A stretch of DNA of 64,000 nt from Microbacteriaceae bacterium VKM Ac-2855 (GCA_013204985.1 JABMLG010000001.1:492574-556573), one strand, 5' to 3'; counted from the first letter of the stretch, positions 1 to 7,601 are shown. Numbers and translations: made by a program. Notes: generated by a model not told the origin, from the letters alone.

Positions 1-3000
1 CCTTTCGAGGTTCGACGCGCTTCCACTCGAACTCCTCGCGCGCCCAACGCACCGATGTGTTCTCGAGCAGGGCGGCTTGACGGTCCGCCTCGGCGGCACT
101 GTCCTGTTCCGTCAGGAAGCTGTTGATACCGCTGATCGACGTGGGCGTCGCCATCGTGGGCCGAGCCGTGACACCCGTCAGGTAGGGCTGCGCGGCAACG
201 GCTGCGGATGCATCGAGCGTTCCGTCGGCCGTGGTGTCCCAGGTCAGTCGTCCGGAGACGCTGCCCGCCATCCCCACGCCGGAACCATCGGTTCCGTCCC
301 AGCTCACTGAGACGGCGCCAGGCGAGGTCGCTGTCCCTGTGAAGGTCTTGGTGCGGCCGCCGTTGTCCTTCAGCTGCAGCGCGTAGTCGCCGGCCGCTCC
401 GGCCGTGAAGTCCAGGGTGGTCGTCGCCGCGTTGGCCCGGGAGAACCGAGCAGCAGACGCGGTCGGCAGGGTCCAGTTCTTATCGACGACGCGCAGGTTG
501 TCGAGAACGACGGTCCCGGTCGCCGGTGCCGACGCGCCGTTACGGACGACGTTGATGCGCACGAGCGAGATGGGGTAGTCGAGCACGCCGTCCTCGTTGC
601 CGAGATGGGTCGTCGCCGCCGGCGTACGGAGGTCGATCGTCACCGTCGTCCAGCGCGTCAGCCCCATCGCGTCGACGCGGTAGAAGAACATCTCGCCGCT
701 CGCGTCCCTCACCTTGAGGAACACCGTGTTGTAGCTGCCGTCTCCGAGCATGTCGATCTTCAGCGCGGAGGCCGGCGCCGTGGCCAGCGCGGCGGGAGTC
801 GCGGTCGTCTCGATCTCGGCGTCGGTCTGCGCGACGTCGTAGGCGATCTTCAGGGCACCGGCGCCTTCCGTGCGGGTCGTGGTCGTGCTCGGAACGACCG
901 TTCCTGCCGCCGACAGCCACGACGTCCCCGCTGCGTCGAACGAATCGGCGGTCGACGCGTCAGGATCGGTATCCGCGACGGTGAGCAGTAGCGGGATCCC
1001 GCTGCGCGTCGAATACGAGGCGACGACACCGTCGGAAACGGTGTCGTGAACGAAGACGGCACTCACGTCCCCGCTCATCTTCGCGCCGGCGTCGTCGGTG
1101 CCGTTCCACAGCAGCGACACGGTGCCCGCTGCGCTCGCTGCGCCCGTCAGGATCTTCGTACGACCGGAGGCATCACGGAGCTCGAGCCGATAGTCGCCCG
1201 CCGTCGCCGCGCCGAACGAGATGGTCGTCGTCGCCGCACCCGACGGCGTGAAGAACGACGTCGCCGACGTCGGCAGGGCCCAACCCGACGAGACGGTCCG
1301 CAGGTTGTCGAGGATCACGGAGCCGGTAGCCGGCTGGGTTCCGTTGCGCACGACGATGAAGCCCGAGAGCTTGACGGGCATGTCGAGCACGCCGTCACCG
1401 TCGCCGCCCTCGACCAGGGCCGCGGCCGCGGTGAGATCGATGTCGAGGGTCGTCCAGGTGGAGGAGCGCATGGCGTCGAGCCGGTAGGTGAACGACTCGT
1501 TCGACGCATCACGGATGCGGACGTACACCGTGTTGTAGGTGCTGTCGCCGCGCATGTCGATCCGCAGGCCCGTCGCCGGCTTGCTCACCACGGTCACCGG
1601 CGTGTTCTGCACCGTCTCGACGAGGCCCGCGCTGAGGTCGTAGTCGATCTTCTGCGCGTACGAGCCCTGCGTCTTCTGGGCACTGGTGCGCGAGATCGAG
1701 GCCGTCCCCATCGCGACGCTCCATGCCGAAGCCGAGCTTTCAAAACCTTCGGCGACACTCGTCGTGGTCGTCGGCGCCGCCGCGACGGTCAGGAGGATCG
1801 GCGTCGCCGAACGGGTCCGCGAGGCGGCGAAGCTGCCATCGGGAGATGAGTCCTGCAAGAACATGCTGCGGATCGGGCCGTCCATCTCGGCACCGTCATC
1901 GGCAAGGCCGTTCCAGTCGAGTTCGGCCTCGCCGGGGTCCGCGCGACTACCCGTGATCGTGCGTGAACGGCCCGCGTCGTCGCTCAACACGATCATCCAG
2001 TCACCCGCGGTCGCGGCGGTGAAGCTGATCCGGGCGATCTCCCCGTCGGCCGGGGCGAGGAACTCCACATCCGATACCGGCATGGTCCATCTGCTCGACA
2101 CGATCCGGAGGTTGTCGAGGGTGACGGACCCCGTCGCCGGTTGTGTGCCGTTGCGCACGATGTAGAAGCCCGAGAGGGTGAGCGGCATGTCGAGCACGGA
2201 GTCGGCGTTGCCACCCTCGGCCAGCACCGGATCCTGCGTGAGATCGACGTCGATCGTGGTCCACGTCGACTGGCGCATGGCGTCGAGCCGATAGGTGAAC
2301 TCCTCCCCCGTCGCGTCGGCGATGCGGACGTAGACCGTGTTGTACGTGCTGTCGCCCTTGAGGTCCACCTTGAGTCCGGTCACAGGTGCGGCGGCGATGT
2401 CCAACGGTGCACTCCGGGTGATGCCGGCCATACCGGCGCCGAGGTCGTAGTCGACCGTCAGGGAGTCGGTGCCCTGGGTCCTGTTCGCAGGATCAGCCGA
2501 CTGGCTCCGCACCGTCGCCGTCCCGACGGCCGTCCGCCATCCGGATGCGCCGGAGTCGAAGCCCTCGACGAGGTCGGTCGTCGTCGCGTCGTCGACGGCC
2601 GCGACGGTGAGCAGCAGCGGTATCCCCGTGCGGGTCGCCCCCACGATTCCTCCGCCGACCGCCGCGTCTTGGCGGAACACGGCGCCGATGCCGCCGACCA
2701 TCGTCGTTCCGGCATCGTCCCGCCCGTCCCACTCGACGTCGATGTCGCCTGCAGCCGTCGCCGTGCCCGCGAACGTGCGAGTTCTCGCTTCCGCATCGGT
2801 GAGCACGAGGTCCCAGTCCCCGGGCGAGGCTGCGTGGAACGAGATCGACGCGCTCTCTCCGAGTCCCGGTGAGATGAACCCTTCCGCAGCCTGCGGCAGA
2901 CTCCATCCGGAAGTAGCGGCGCGCAGATCGTCGAGCACGAAGGATCCGGTTGCGGGCTGCGCTCCGTTGCGTACCACGATCACCCCGGCGAAGGACAGCG

Positions 3001-3490
3001 GTGCGTCGAGGACACCGTCAGCGTCGCCGCCGTCGCGAGCGACCGGGTCCTGCGTGAGATCGATGGACAAGGTCTGAAACGTCGTGGCCCGCATCGCGTC
3101 GACGCGGTAGACGAAGGTCTCCGCCGTCGCGTCGCGCACGCGCAGATACACGGTGTTGTAGGTTCCGTCGCCGCGGAGGTCGACGGTCAGGCCCGTCAGC
3201 GGCGCCGGGATGGCCGGTGCGGAGACGGGGTCGTAATCGACCTCGGCGAGCCCTCCGGCGACGTCGTACGACACGGCCAGCGCCGAGGAGCCCTCCGTGT
3301 GCGCGGGACTCGCCGAGGGGGTTGCCGTACCCGTGACGGTCGACAGACCCTGGGGCGCGGTTTCGAAACCGTCGACGAGCACGCTGTCCGCTCCGGCCGC
3401 CCACGCCGCGGTCGGAGCGACGAATGAGCTGACGACGAGGGCGGTGACGAGGGCGGTGACAAGGGCGAGAACGGTTCCGACGCGCGACAT
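1..3490 (-). CDS. Secreted multi-module protein, probable glycoside hydrolase (N-terminal part, runs off the window)
   Basis: The frame is open from an ATG at 3490 to the window edge (1163 codons) with no stop. Residues 1 to about 31 form a signal peptide: a hydrophobic run of V/L/A ending in APTAAWA. Four tandem modules of about 270 residues follow, starting near residues 34, 304, 578 and 845 (VDGFET, VEGFDS, AEGFES, ADSFDA). Each has a beta-rich half carrying TYNTVYLRVRDAT-like and VVRNGxxPATG..LDDLR-like motifs, then a FlgD-type Ig-like half with WDGRDDAG, WNGLADDG, WNGTDDAG or WDGTDGSG. From about residue 1105 the style changes to TSISGINSFL and then VRWAREEFEWKRVEP, which resembles the first strand of a GH-A TIM barrel. 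I infer an extracellular polysaccharidase with carbohydrate-binding modules; the substrate cannot be told. The start is supported by GGAG a few bases upstream. Confidence 0.8.
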   Translation of the reverse strand, partial: MSRVGTVLALVTALVTALVVSSFVAPTAAWAAGADSVLVDGFETAPQGLSTVTGTATPSASPAHTEGSSALAVSYDVAGGLAEVDYDPVSAPAIPAPLTGLTVDLRGDGTYNTVYLRVRDATAETFVYRVDAMRATTFQTLSIDLTQDPVARDGGDADGVLDAPLSFAGVIVVRNGAQPATGSFVLDDLRAATSGWSLPQAAEGFISPGLGESASISFHAASPGDWDLVLTDAEARTRTFAGTATAAGDIDVEWDGRDDAGTTMVGGIGAVFRQDAAVGGGIVGATRTGIPLLLTVAAVDDATTTDLVEGFDSGASGWRTAVGTATVRSQSADPANRTQGTDSLTVDYDLGAGMAGITRSAPLDIAAAPVTGLKVDLKGDSTYNTVYVRIADATGEEFTYRLDAMRQSTWTTIDVDLTQDPVLAEGGNADSVLDMPLTLSGFYIVRNGTQPATGSVTLDNLRIVSSRWTMPVSDVEFLAPADGEIARISFTAATAGDWMIVLSDDAGRSRTITGSRADPGEAELDWNGLADDGAEMDGPIRSMFLQDSSPDGSFAASRTRSATPILLTVAAAPTTTTSVAEGFESSASAWSVAMGTASISRTSAQKTQGSYAQKIDYDLSAGLVETVQNTPVTVVSKPATGLRIDMRGDSTYNTVYVRIRDASNESFTYRLDAMRSSTWTTLDIDLTAAAALVEGGDGDGVLDMPVKLSGFIVVRNGTQPATGSVILDNLRTVSSGWALPTSATSFFTPSGAATTTISFGAATAGDYRLELRDASGRTKILTGAASAAGTVSLLWNGTDDAGAKMSGDVSAVFVHDTVSDGVVASYSTRSGIPLLLTVADTDPDASTADSFDAAGTSWLSAAGTVVPSTTTTRTEGAGALKIAYDVAQTDAEIETTATPAALATAPASALKIDMLGDGSYNTVFLKVRDASGEMFFYRVDAMGLTRWTTVTIDLRTPAATTHLGNEDGVLDYPISLVRINVVRNGASAPATGTVVLDNLRVVDKNWTLPTASAARFSRANAATTTLDFTAGAAGDYALQLKDNGGRTKTFTGTATSPGAVSVSWDGTDGSGVGMAGSVSGRLTWDTTADGTLDASAAVAAQPYLTGVTARPTMATPTSISGINSFLTEQDSAAEADRQAALLENTSVRWAREEFEWKRVEPRK

Positions 3491-3570
3491 GGGCACTCCA
3501 GGAGGCGACTCCGCCGTGAATGGACGACGGTCGTCGGTGCGGTGCGGAGCGCACTCCAGTCGGTGGCTCG

Positions 3571-3581
3571 CTTTGTCAAAG
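3571..3581. promoter_or_regulatory. CTTTGTCAAAG palindrome upstream of the secreted protein gene
   Basis: A perfect 5-bp inverted repeat around a central base, 81 bp upstream of the leftward secreted-protein start. On the minus strand it contains TTGACA, a consensus -35 box. The -10 at 17-bp spacing is poor, so this may be a -35 element of an activator-dependent promoter or a small operator. Otherwise 3491-3765 holds no gene I can support. Confidence 0.35.
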
Positions 3582-3765
3582 TAGGAGGTGCGGCGGAGCG
3601 CGGAACGCGGATGGAGAGAATCTTCCGTCGGTTCAGACTCTGACAGGGGTAGTCATCGCCATCGAGCGCCGCCTTCCCGGACTCGGCGTCGCCCTCCGGC
3701 TCGGCGGTCGTTCGGCCATGATGGGGAGGCGGACAGTCCGCCGCGCTGAAAGGATGGCCCCACCG

Positions 3766-4230
3766 ATGTCGTACGTCGTCGATTTCACCATCGTCTCCAC
3801 CATCGGGCTCGAGTCCTCGCCCGTCGTCGACGCGCTCGCCGGGCTTCGAGCCAACGCGGCCCGCTACTTCACGAACAAGTACGACCATGTGTTCACCGTC
3901 GAGCCCGCGAGCGAAGCGGCTGAGACCCTCGCCTGGGTCGAGGGGATCCTGAAGTCGGAGCGCGATATCGAGATCGCATCGCCGCCGCTGGAGGCCACGC
4001 AGTTCGAGGTCGCGGGGATCCGCATGGCGTACGTGTTCTACGAGAGCGGCCTCTCGATCAACGTGATGTACACCATCGAGGATGCCGGCAAGCGCGCGGT
4101 CGGCTTCAAGCTCTCCGACGGCATGGAGGTGCCGGAGGAGCTGGCGACGCGGTTCAAATTCGCTCGTCAGAAGTCGAAGCTGGCCGGCACCATCCGCGGG
4201 TCGTACTTCACGATCAAGAGCGAGCACTGA
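3766..4230 (+). CDS. Conserved-looking hypothetical protein, 154 aa
   Basis: I do not recognise the family. The protein starts MSYVVDFTIVSTIGLE and is a soluble mixed alpha/beta protein with balanced composition and actinobacterial codon bias. It has no signal peptide or membrane segment and ends in a basic segment (RFKFARQKSKLAGTIRGS). GAAAGGA at 3748-3754 is a good ribosome-binding site for the ATG at 3766. An in-frame ATG at 3754 overlaps that site and is less likely. The gene stands alone, divergent from the secreted protein gene and followed by a decayed region. Confidence 0.6.
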   Translation: MSYVVDFTIVSTIGLESSPVVDALAGLRANAARYFTNKYDHVFTVEPASEAAETLAWVEGILKSERDIEIASPPLEATQFEVAGIRMAYVFYESGLSINVMYTIEDAGKRAVGFKLSDGMEVPEELATRFKFARQKSKLAGTIRGSYFTIKSEH

Positions 4231-4266
4231 CCTCGCGGTCGGGCTTCGCGCGACGTGACGTTCGTG

Positions 4267-4443
4267 TCAGGCGCGGCTGTCGAACAACGCGCGGAACACG
4301 TCGTCGAGTGGGCCGCTCAGAGCGGCATGATCCGCTGAAGCGATCGGTTCAGCGACAGCCGAGGTGCGCAGCACCACGAGCCCGAGCATCGTCGCGAGCG
4401 CGATCTGAGCGCGGAGGAGGATCGGCGCCGTCGCCTCGACGGT
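4267..4443 (-). pseudogene. Remnant of a TetR-family regulator (C-terminal 58 codons)
   Basis: Reading leftward from 4443, the frame gives LLRAQIALATMLGLVVLRT followed by EPIASAD and GPLDDVFRALFDSRA and a stop. This is the style of the last helices of TetR ligand-binding domains (RAQxAxAxMxGLxxxR...EPLASAD). Upstream of this point the same open frame turns into the antisense of the neighbouring DHFR-like remnant, so the helix-turn-helix part is missing. The remnant ends head-on against the DHFR-like fragment at about 4443-4459. Interpretation: one deletion removed the front of a divergent tetR/DHFR pair. Confidence 0.6.
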
Positions 4444-4458
4444 GCGGCGGCGGATGCG

Positions 4459-4677
4459 ATCGGCGTTCTCGTCGCCCGAGGAACGGAGGGGCCGACGCTC
4501 GCCGCTCACGCGCTTCGCGCGGGATTGGTCGACGAGATCCAACGATTCGTCGCGCCGGTCGTCGTCGGCGGCGGCACCCCCGTGTTCCCGCCGGGACTCG
4601 CGCTGACGCTTGCCCCGCGGGAGGAGTGTCACTACGACCGCGGCATCTCCTTCCTGCCATACGACGTCCTCCGGTGA
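4459..4677 (+). pseudogene. Remnant of a RibD/DHFR-family reductase (C-terminal 72 codons)
   Basis: The rightward frame reads GPTLAAHALRAGLVDE, then VAPVVVGGGTPVFPPGL and ends ISFLPYDVLR followed by TGA. The GPxLAAxAxRAGLVDE..xxPVxxGGG block is diagnostic of the C-terminal part of RibD_C/DHFR-like reductases (the YyaP type, about 180-200 aa in full). The NADPH-binding N-terminal half is absent and there is no start codon or ribosome-binding site. I infer a broken gene cut by the same event as the adjoining TetR remnant. From 4678 to 4853 I see only the upstream region of the next gene. Confidence 0.65.
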
Positions 4678-4853
4678 CAGCCGAATACGCCGCCCATCAT
4701 GACGTCTCAGCCCGGAGATCGGCGGGTTCCGCACCGTCGGACCCGAAGGGGAGGTGGACCCGGGATCGCTTCGCCGCCCGACGGAAGGCTCGGAGCGCGT
4801 AACGTGAACGGTAGCGGTCGTCACCCTGGACGCCGCGCAACAAGAGGAATCAC

Positions 4854-5651
4854 GTGCCAGCCGAATGCATTCACGGTCTCGACGAGGGATTGTGCGACGT
4901 CTGTTATCCGAAGAAGCGCCCGGAGCCCGACGTCTCCGCACCGCGCGTGCGCGCGACGCGTCGCGCCGTAGCCGGAGTGAAGATGCCCACCCGCGCTCCG
5001 GCCAAGCCGGTCTCGTTCCGCGACAACAAGCCCGTCACCCTCGACGTCGCCTCGCAGAGGATCTACCACGTCACCCACATCGACAACCTCGCTGCGATCA
5101 TCGCGTCGGGTGCCATCCAGGCCGACAGCCTCCTCGACCAGCGACCCGTGGTCGATGTCTCCTCCGAGGAGACGCGTTCGCACCGCCGGTCGATCGAAGT
5201 CCTCGAGCACACCCACGTGGCCGACTACGTGCCCTTCTTCCTGTCCCCGCACGCCGCGCGCTGGGCCGACCTGCGCGACGGGGCGGGCGGTCCGCACTGG
5301 TCGCAGGACGCGCGTGCCGCCGTCGCCGGTGACTACGTGCTCCTCGTCGGCTCCCTCGCCAAGGCGCACGTGCTCACCGATGGGGACGCTTCGCACCTCC
5401 TGACTCGTTTCGCGGCGACCCCCGACACCTTCGGGCGCACCCTGATGCGTCTGCTGAAGGACGAGCTGGCGCTCTCGAGCGCCGAGGCCCTGGTCGCGAA
5501 GTCGTTCGACCTCGATTCGGTCGCCGTGATCGGCGTGTCCAACATGACCATGCGCAAGCGGGTCCGGGCGTTGTTCGAGGATTCGGGCTTCGACCCGAAG
5601 GTCGCCGTCTACCCGCCGTGGTTCGCGCCGCTCCCGGTCGAGGAGGAGTAG
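4854..5651 (+). CDS. DarT-like (DUF4433) ADP-ribosyltransferase with N-terminal zinc knuckle
   Basis: The 265-aa protein starts at a GTG preceded by AAGAGGAA. Residues 4-18 hold C5-x-H7-x6-C14-x2-C17, a likely zinc knuckle. From residue 70 it follows the DarT/DUF4433 fold: IYHVTHIDNLAAIIASGAI at 70-88 (NAD-binding start), VADYVPFFLSP at 122-132 and SSAEALV at 208-214. Glu211 sits where DarT has its catalytic glutamate. Known DarT enzymes ADP-ribosylate thymidine in single-stranded DNA and are neutralised by the macrodomain protein DarG. No DarG-like gene lies next to it; the next gene is convergent and unrelated. The enzyme may be chromosomally domesticated or use a different base or partner. 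Family is confident; substrate is unknown. Confidence 0.82.
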   Translation: MPAECIHGLDEGLCDVCYPKKRPEPDVSAPRVRATRRAVAGVKMPTRAPAKPVSFRDNKPVTLDVASQRIYHVTHIDNLAAIIASGAIQADSLLDQRPVVDVSSEETRSHRRSIEVLEHTHVADYVPFFLSPHAARWADLRDGAGGPHWSQDARAAVAGDYVLLVGSLAKAHVLTDGDASHLLTRFAATPDTFGRTLMRLLKDELALSSAEALVAKSFDLDSVAVIGVSNMTMRKRVRALFEDSGFDPKVAVYPPWFAPLPVEEE

Positions 5652-5668
5652 CCCTCAGCATCCTCGTG

Positions 5669-5693
5669 CCCTGAGTGGTTCGTCCGCTCAGGG
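5669..5693. terminator. Bidirectional hairpin between convergent genes
   Basis: CCCTGAGTGG and CCGCTCAGGG form a 10-bp stem (one G-U pair) around the loop TTCGT. It lies 18 bp after the DarT-like stop and 31 bp beyond the end of the convergent gene at 5724, so it can serve both. No long T tract follows, as is common in actinobacteria. Confidence 0.7.
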
Positions 5694-5732
5694 CAGTCCG
5701 TCCGCTCAGGGCAGTCCGTCCGCTCAGGGCAG
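5683..5732. repeat. 18-bp tandem repeat, 2.8 copies
   Basis: TCCGCTCAGGGCAGTCCG occurs at 5683-5700 and 5701-5718, with 14 bp of a third copy at 5719-5732. The array starts inside the terminator stem and runs into the last codons of the leftward gene, so the duplication copied the right arm of the terminator. Confidence 0.9.
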
Positions 5733-6203
5733 AAGGCCGACGCGGTCCTCGAGATAATGGGCGATGGGCATCAGGCTCGCGTCATCACCACCGGGGCGCC
5801 AGCGGATGAACACCGCACCATCGCGCACTGCGAACGGCTCCGCCGGTTCGTTCAGGTCGACCGGAACCACGTCGTAATTCACGACATCGCCCGGCTCGAA
5901 GGCGCCCTCGAAGGCCGCGCGGCGCATGTCTCGGCGTTCTTCGGCCGACACGGCCTGGTTGTTGGCGTGTCCCGGAGCGACCGCACGCGTGACGCGACCG
6001 ACGCCGTACACCGCGCCGTCTTCGCCGAGGAGGAGCACTCCGATTCGGCGGACACGAGCCAGAGGCTGCAGCTTCGGGCCTCGTCGGAACACCCGGCCGC
6101 GAGCTGCTCGGAACTCGGCGACCGCCTCGTCCGGAACGCCCCGATCGCGAAGCGAACGCTCGGTCCGCTGGAGAAGGGCGGGGAGCTCCTCGACGGTCGT
6201 CAT
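5724..6203 (-). CDS. Conserved hypothetical protein, 159 aa
   Basis: This actinobacterial protein begins MTTVEELPALLQRTERSLR and has no membrane segment. I recall similar Microbacteriaceae proteins sometimes labelled glutaminase, but I see no serine-hydrolase or glutaminase motif and would not assign that activity. It has an N-terminal helical part, then beta-rich blocks (IGVLLLGEDGAVYGVGRV, VVNYDVVPVDL) and ends DRVGLLP. A GATACT box sits 6 bp before the ATG and no spaced Shine-Dalgarno is present, which suggests a leaderless mRNA. It is convergent with the DarT-like gene and follows carD on the same strand, separated by a strong terminator. Confidence 0.75.
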   Translation of the reverse strand: MTTVEELPALLQRTERSLRDRGVPDEAVAEFRAARGRVFRRGPKLQPLARVRRIGVLLLGEDGAVYGVGRVTRAVAPGHANNQAVSAEERRDMRRAAFEGAFEPGDVVNYDVVPVDLNEPAEPFAVRDGAVFIRWRPGGDDASLMPIAHYLEDRVGLLP

Positions 6204-6209
6204 CGCTCC

Positions 6210-6215
6210 AGTATC
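6210..6215 (-). promoter_or_regulatory. -10 box for a leaderless transcript of the 5724-6203 gene
   Basis: On the minus strand GATACT is followed by 6 bp and then the ATG. Transcription would start at or next to the start codon. The same geometry recurs before the TetR gene and hisE. Confidence 0.45.
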
Positions 6216-6270
6216 CCTCCCCGACCCTGGTCGCTCGTTCCGCGTCGAGAGAGGTCCTCGTGAGGGTACA

Positions 6271-6315
6271 ACGCCGAACGCCGCCCGGACCGGATGGTCG
6301 GGCGGCGTTCGGCGT
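6271..6315 (-). terminator. Strong hairpin after carD
   Basis: A perfect 17-bp inverted repeat (6271-6287 with 6299-6315, core CGCCGAACGCCGCCCG) flanks an 11-bp loop. It lies 14 bp past the carD stop and separates it from the next leftward gene. Confidence 0.85.
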
Positions 6316-6328
6316 CGTGGAGGATCGC

Positions 6329-6826
6329 CTAGGCGGCGATCGAGGACGACAGCACGTCGTCGAGCACCTTGGAGGCCTCTTCGTCGGTGGCCTTCAGGGC
6401 GAGCGAGAGTTCGGAGACCAGGATCTGGCGCGCCTTGAGCAGCATCCGCTTCTCACCGGCCGAGACACCGCCGGCCTGTTCGCGACGCCACAGGTCGCGT
6501 ACGACCTCGGAGACGCGGTAGACGGATCCGCTGGCCATCTTCTCCTGGTTGGCCTTGAAGCGACGGGACCAGTTGCTGGCCTCCTCCGCGACGTCGCTGC
6601 GCAGCACCTCGTAGACCGCCTGCACACCGGCGTCGTCGATGATCTCGCGAACGCCGACGAGTTCGGCGTTCTCGATGGGGAGGGTGATGGTCAGTTCGCT
6701 AGTGTGCACGTTCATGGTCATGAAGCGCTTCTCGACGCCCTTGATCGAACGGGTCTCGACGCCCGTGATCGTCACCGCACCGTGGTGGGGGTAGACCAGG
6801 GTCTCGCCGACCTCGAATGTCATCAT
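6329..6826 (-). CDS. carD: CarD family RNA polymerase-binding transcriptional regulator
   Basis: CarD binds the RNA polymerase beta subunit and the upstream edge of the promoter bubble and stabilises open complexes, chiefly at rRNA promoters. The 165-aa product starts MMTFEVGETLVYPHHGAVTI, the standard start of the CarD/Mfd-RID Tudor-like domain. A helical DNA-binding C-terminal domain follows (SNWSRRFKANQEKMASGS, VVRDLWRREQ, GEKRMLLKARQILVSELS). Length matches the family. I chose the ATG at 6826: AAAGG lies 6-7 bp upstream and its ATGA overlaps the stop codon of the upstream TetR gene, which suggests translational coupling. A strong terminator follows. Confidence 0.93.
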   Translation of the reverse strand: MMTFEVGETLVYPHHGAVTITGVETRSIKGVEKRFMTMNVHTSELTITLPIENAELVGVREIIDDAGVQAVYEVLRSDVAEEASNWSRRFKANQEKMASGSVYRVSEVVRDLWRREQAGGVSAGEKRMLLKARQILVSELSLALKATDEEASKVLDDVLSSSIAA

Positions 6827-7542
6827 GTCGTGCCTTTCGTCAGTGATCTCGTGGATCGGGATCCCGAGCGGGATCCCACGGGGTGGGAAGGGGAAGTCTC
6901 GATGAGCCAGCCCGGAAGCTGCGCGACCAGGTGATCGACGAGTTCGTCGTCGGTTCCGTCGAGCCGCCCGCCGATCCACCCGCCGATCACGGCGAGCGAA
7001 CCGCCGGCGACGTAGCGCGCGGTGAACTCGGCGTCGATGCCGGGTGGCAGATCTGCGGGGAGCACCGACCGCACCAGATCGCGACAGTAACCGGTGACGG
7101 CGTCGTCGTACGCGCCGCGCATCGGCGGCAACGCTCGCAGACTCGAGTAGAACGCGTAACGATCGGTGAGGTGATCGACCAGCCGTGCGTAGCCCAGGCG
7201 GAGCGCGTCCACGTTGTCGCGAACGGCGGCGTCGCGCGCATCGAGAACCTCGATCCGGGCGAAGCTCTCTGCAAGCACACCGGCGGCGACGTCCGCGACG
7301 TCGTCGAAGTGGACGTAGAACGAACTGCGGCTGATGCCGGCGACGCGGACGATGTCGCTCACCGTGATGTCCGGTTCGCCGGGGCGAGAGGCTGCACCGC
7401 CGATCGCTGCACTGTCGGCGGCTGCACTGTCGGCGGCTGCACTGTCTGCGGCTGCGCTATCGGCGGCGAGGCGCTCGACGGCGTCGAAGATGGCTTGTCG
7501 GGTGCGCAGCGCCCGAGGATCAGGCACACGTTCGAACGACAC
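6823..7542 (-). CDS. TetR/AcrR family regulator with an in-frame repeat insert in its DNA-binding domain
   Basis: The 239-aa product starts at GTG 7542. Helix 1 is RTRQAIFDAVERLAA. The HTH is ITVSDIVRVAGISRSSFYVHFDD, the typical TetR signature. Between helix 1 and the HTH lies a repeated ADSAA stretch encoded by four 15-bp units. The remainder is a helical ligand-binding domain of unknown specificity with an arginine/serine-rich tail (HPVGSRSGSRSTRSL). The gene overlaps carD by 4 bp (ATGA), and the oxygenase gene lies 59 bp upstream on the same strand. A TAGACT box stands 6 bp before the GTG within the inverted repeat GCTA-N5-TAGC, fitting a leaderless, autoregulated gene. Confidence 0.88.
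   Translation of the reverse strand: MSFERVPDPRALRTRQAIFDAVERLAADSAAADSAAADSAAADSAAIGGAASRPGEPDITVSDIVRVAGISRSSFYVHFDDVADVAAGVLAESFARIEVLDARDAAVRDNVDALRLGYARLVDHLTDRYAFYSSLRALPPMRGAYDDAVTGYCRDLVRSVLPADLPPGIDAEFTARYVAGGSLAVIGGWIGGRLDGTDDELVDHLVAQLPGWLIETSPSHPVGSRSGSRSTRSLTKGTT
7406..7465. repeat. 15-bp tandem repeat inside the TetR gene, 4 copies
   Basis: Unit GCTGCACTGTCGGCG at 7406-7420 and 7421-7435 is exact. The copies at 7436-7450 and 7451-7465 carry one and two changes. All are in frame and encode ADSAA repeats between helix 1 and the recognition helices. Confidence 0.95.
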
Positions 7543-7543
7543 A

Positions 7544-7556
7544 GCTATAGTCTAGC
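7544..7556 (-). promoter_or_regulatory. Promoter and candidate operator of the TetR-carD pair
   Basis: The inverted repeat GCTATAGTCTAGC (GCTA, 5 bp, TAGC) covers a TAGACT -10 box (7549-7554 read leftward) that ends 6 bp before the GTG start. A repressor bound here would cover the -10 and the start codon. Confidence 0.45.
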
Positions 7557-7601
7557 ACTTTCCGGACACCTGTTCGAGAAGTGGCCGGAAGACCCGCCCG
7601 A

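Noticed and set aside
4683-4941. Open minus-strand frame continuing upstream from the TetR remnant
   Set aside because: It is antisense to the DHFR-like remnant and the DarT-like start and carries no HTH or other motif.
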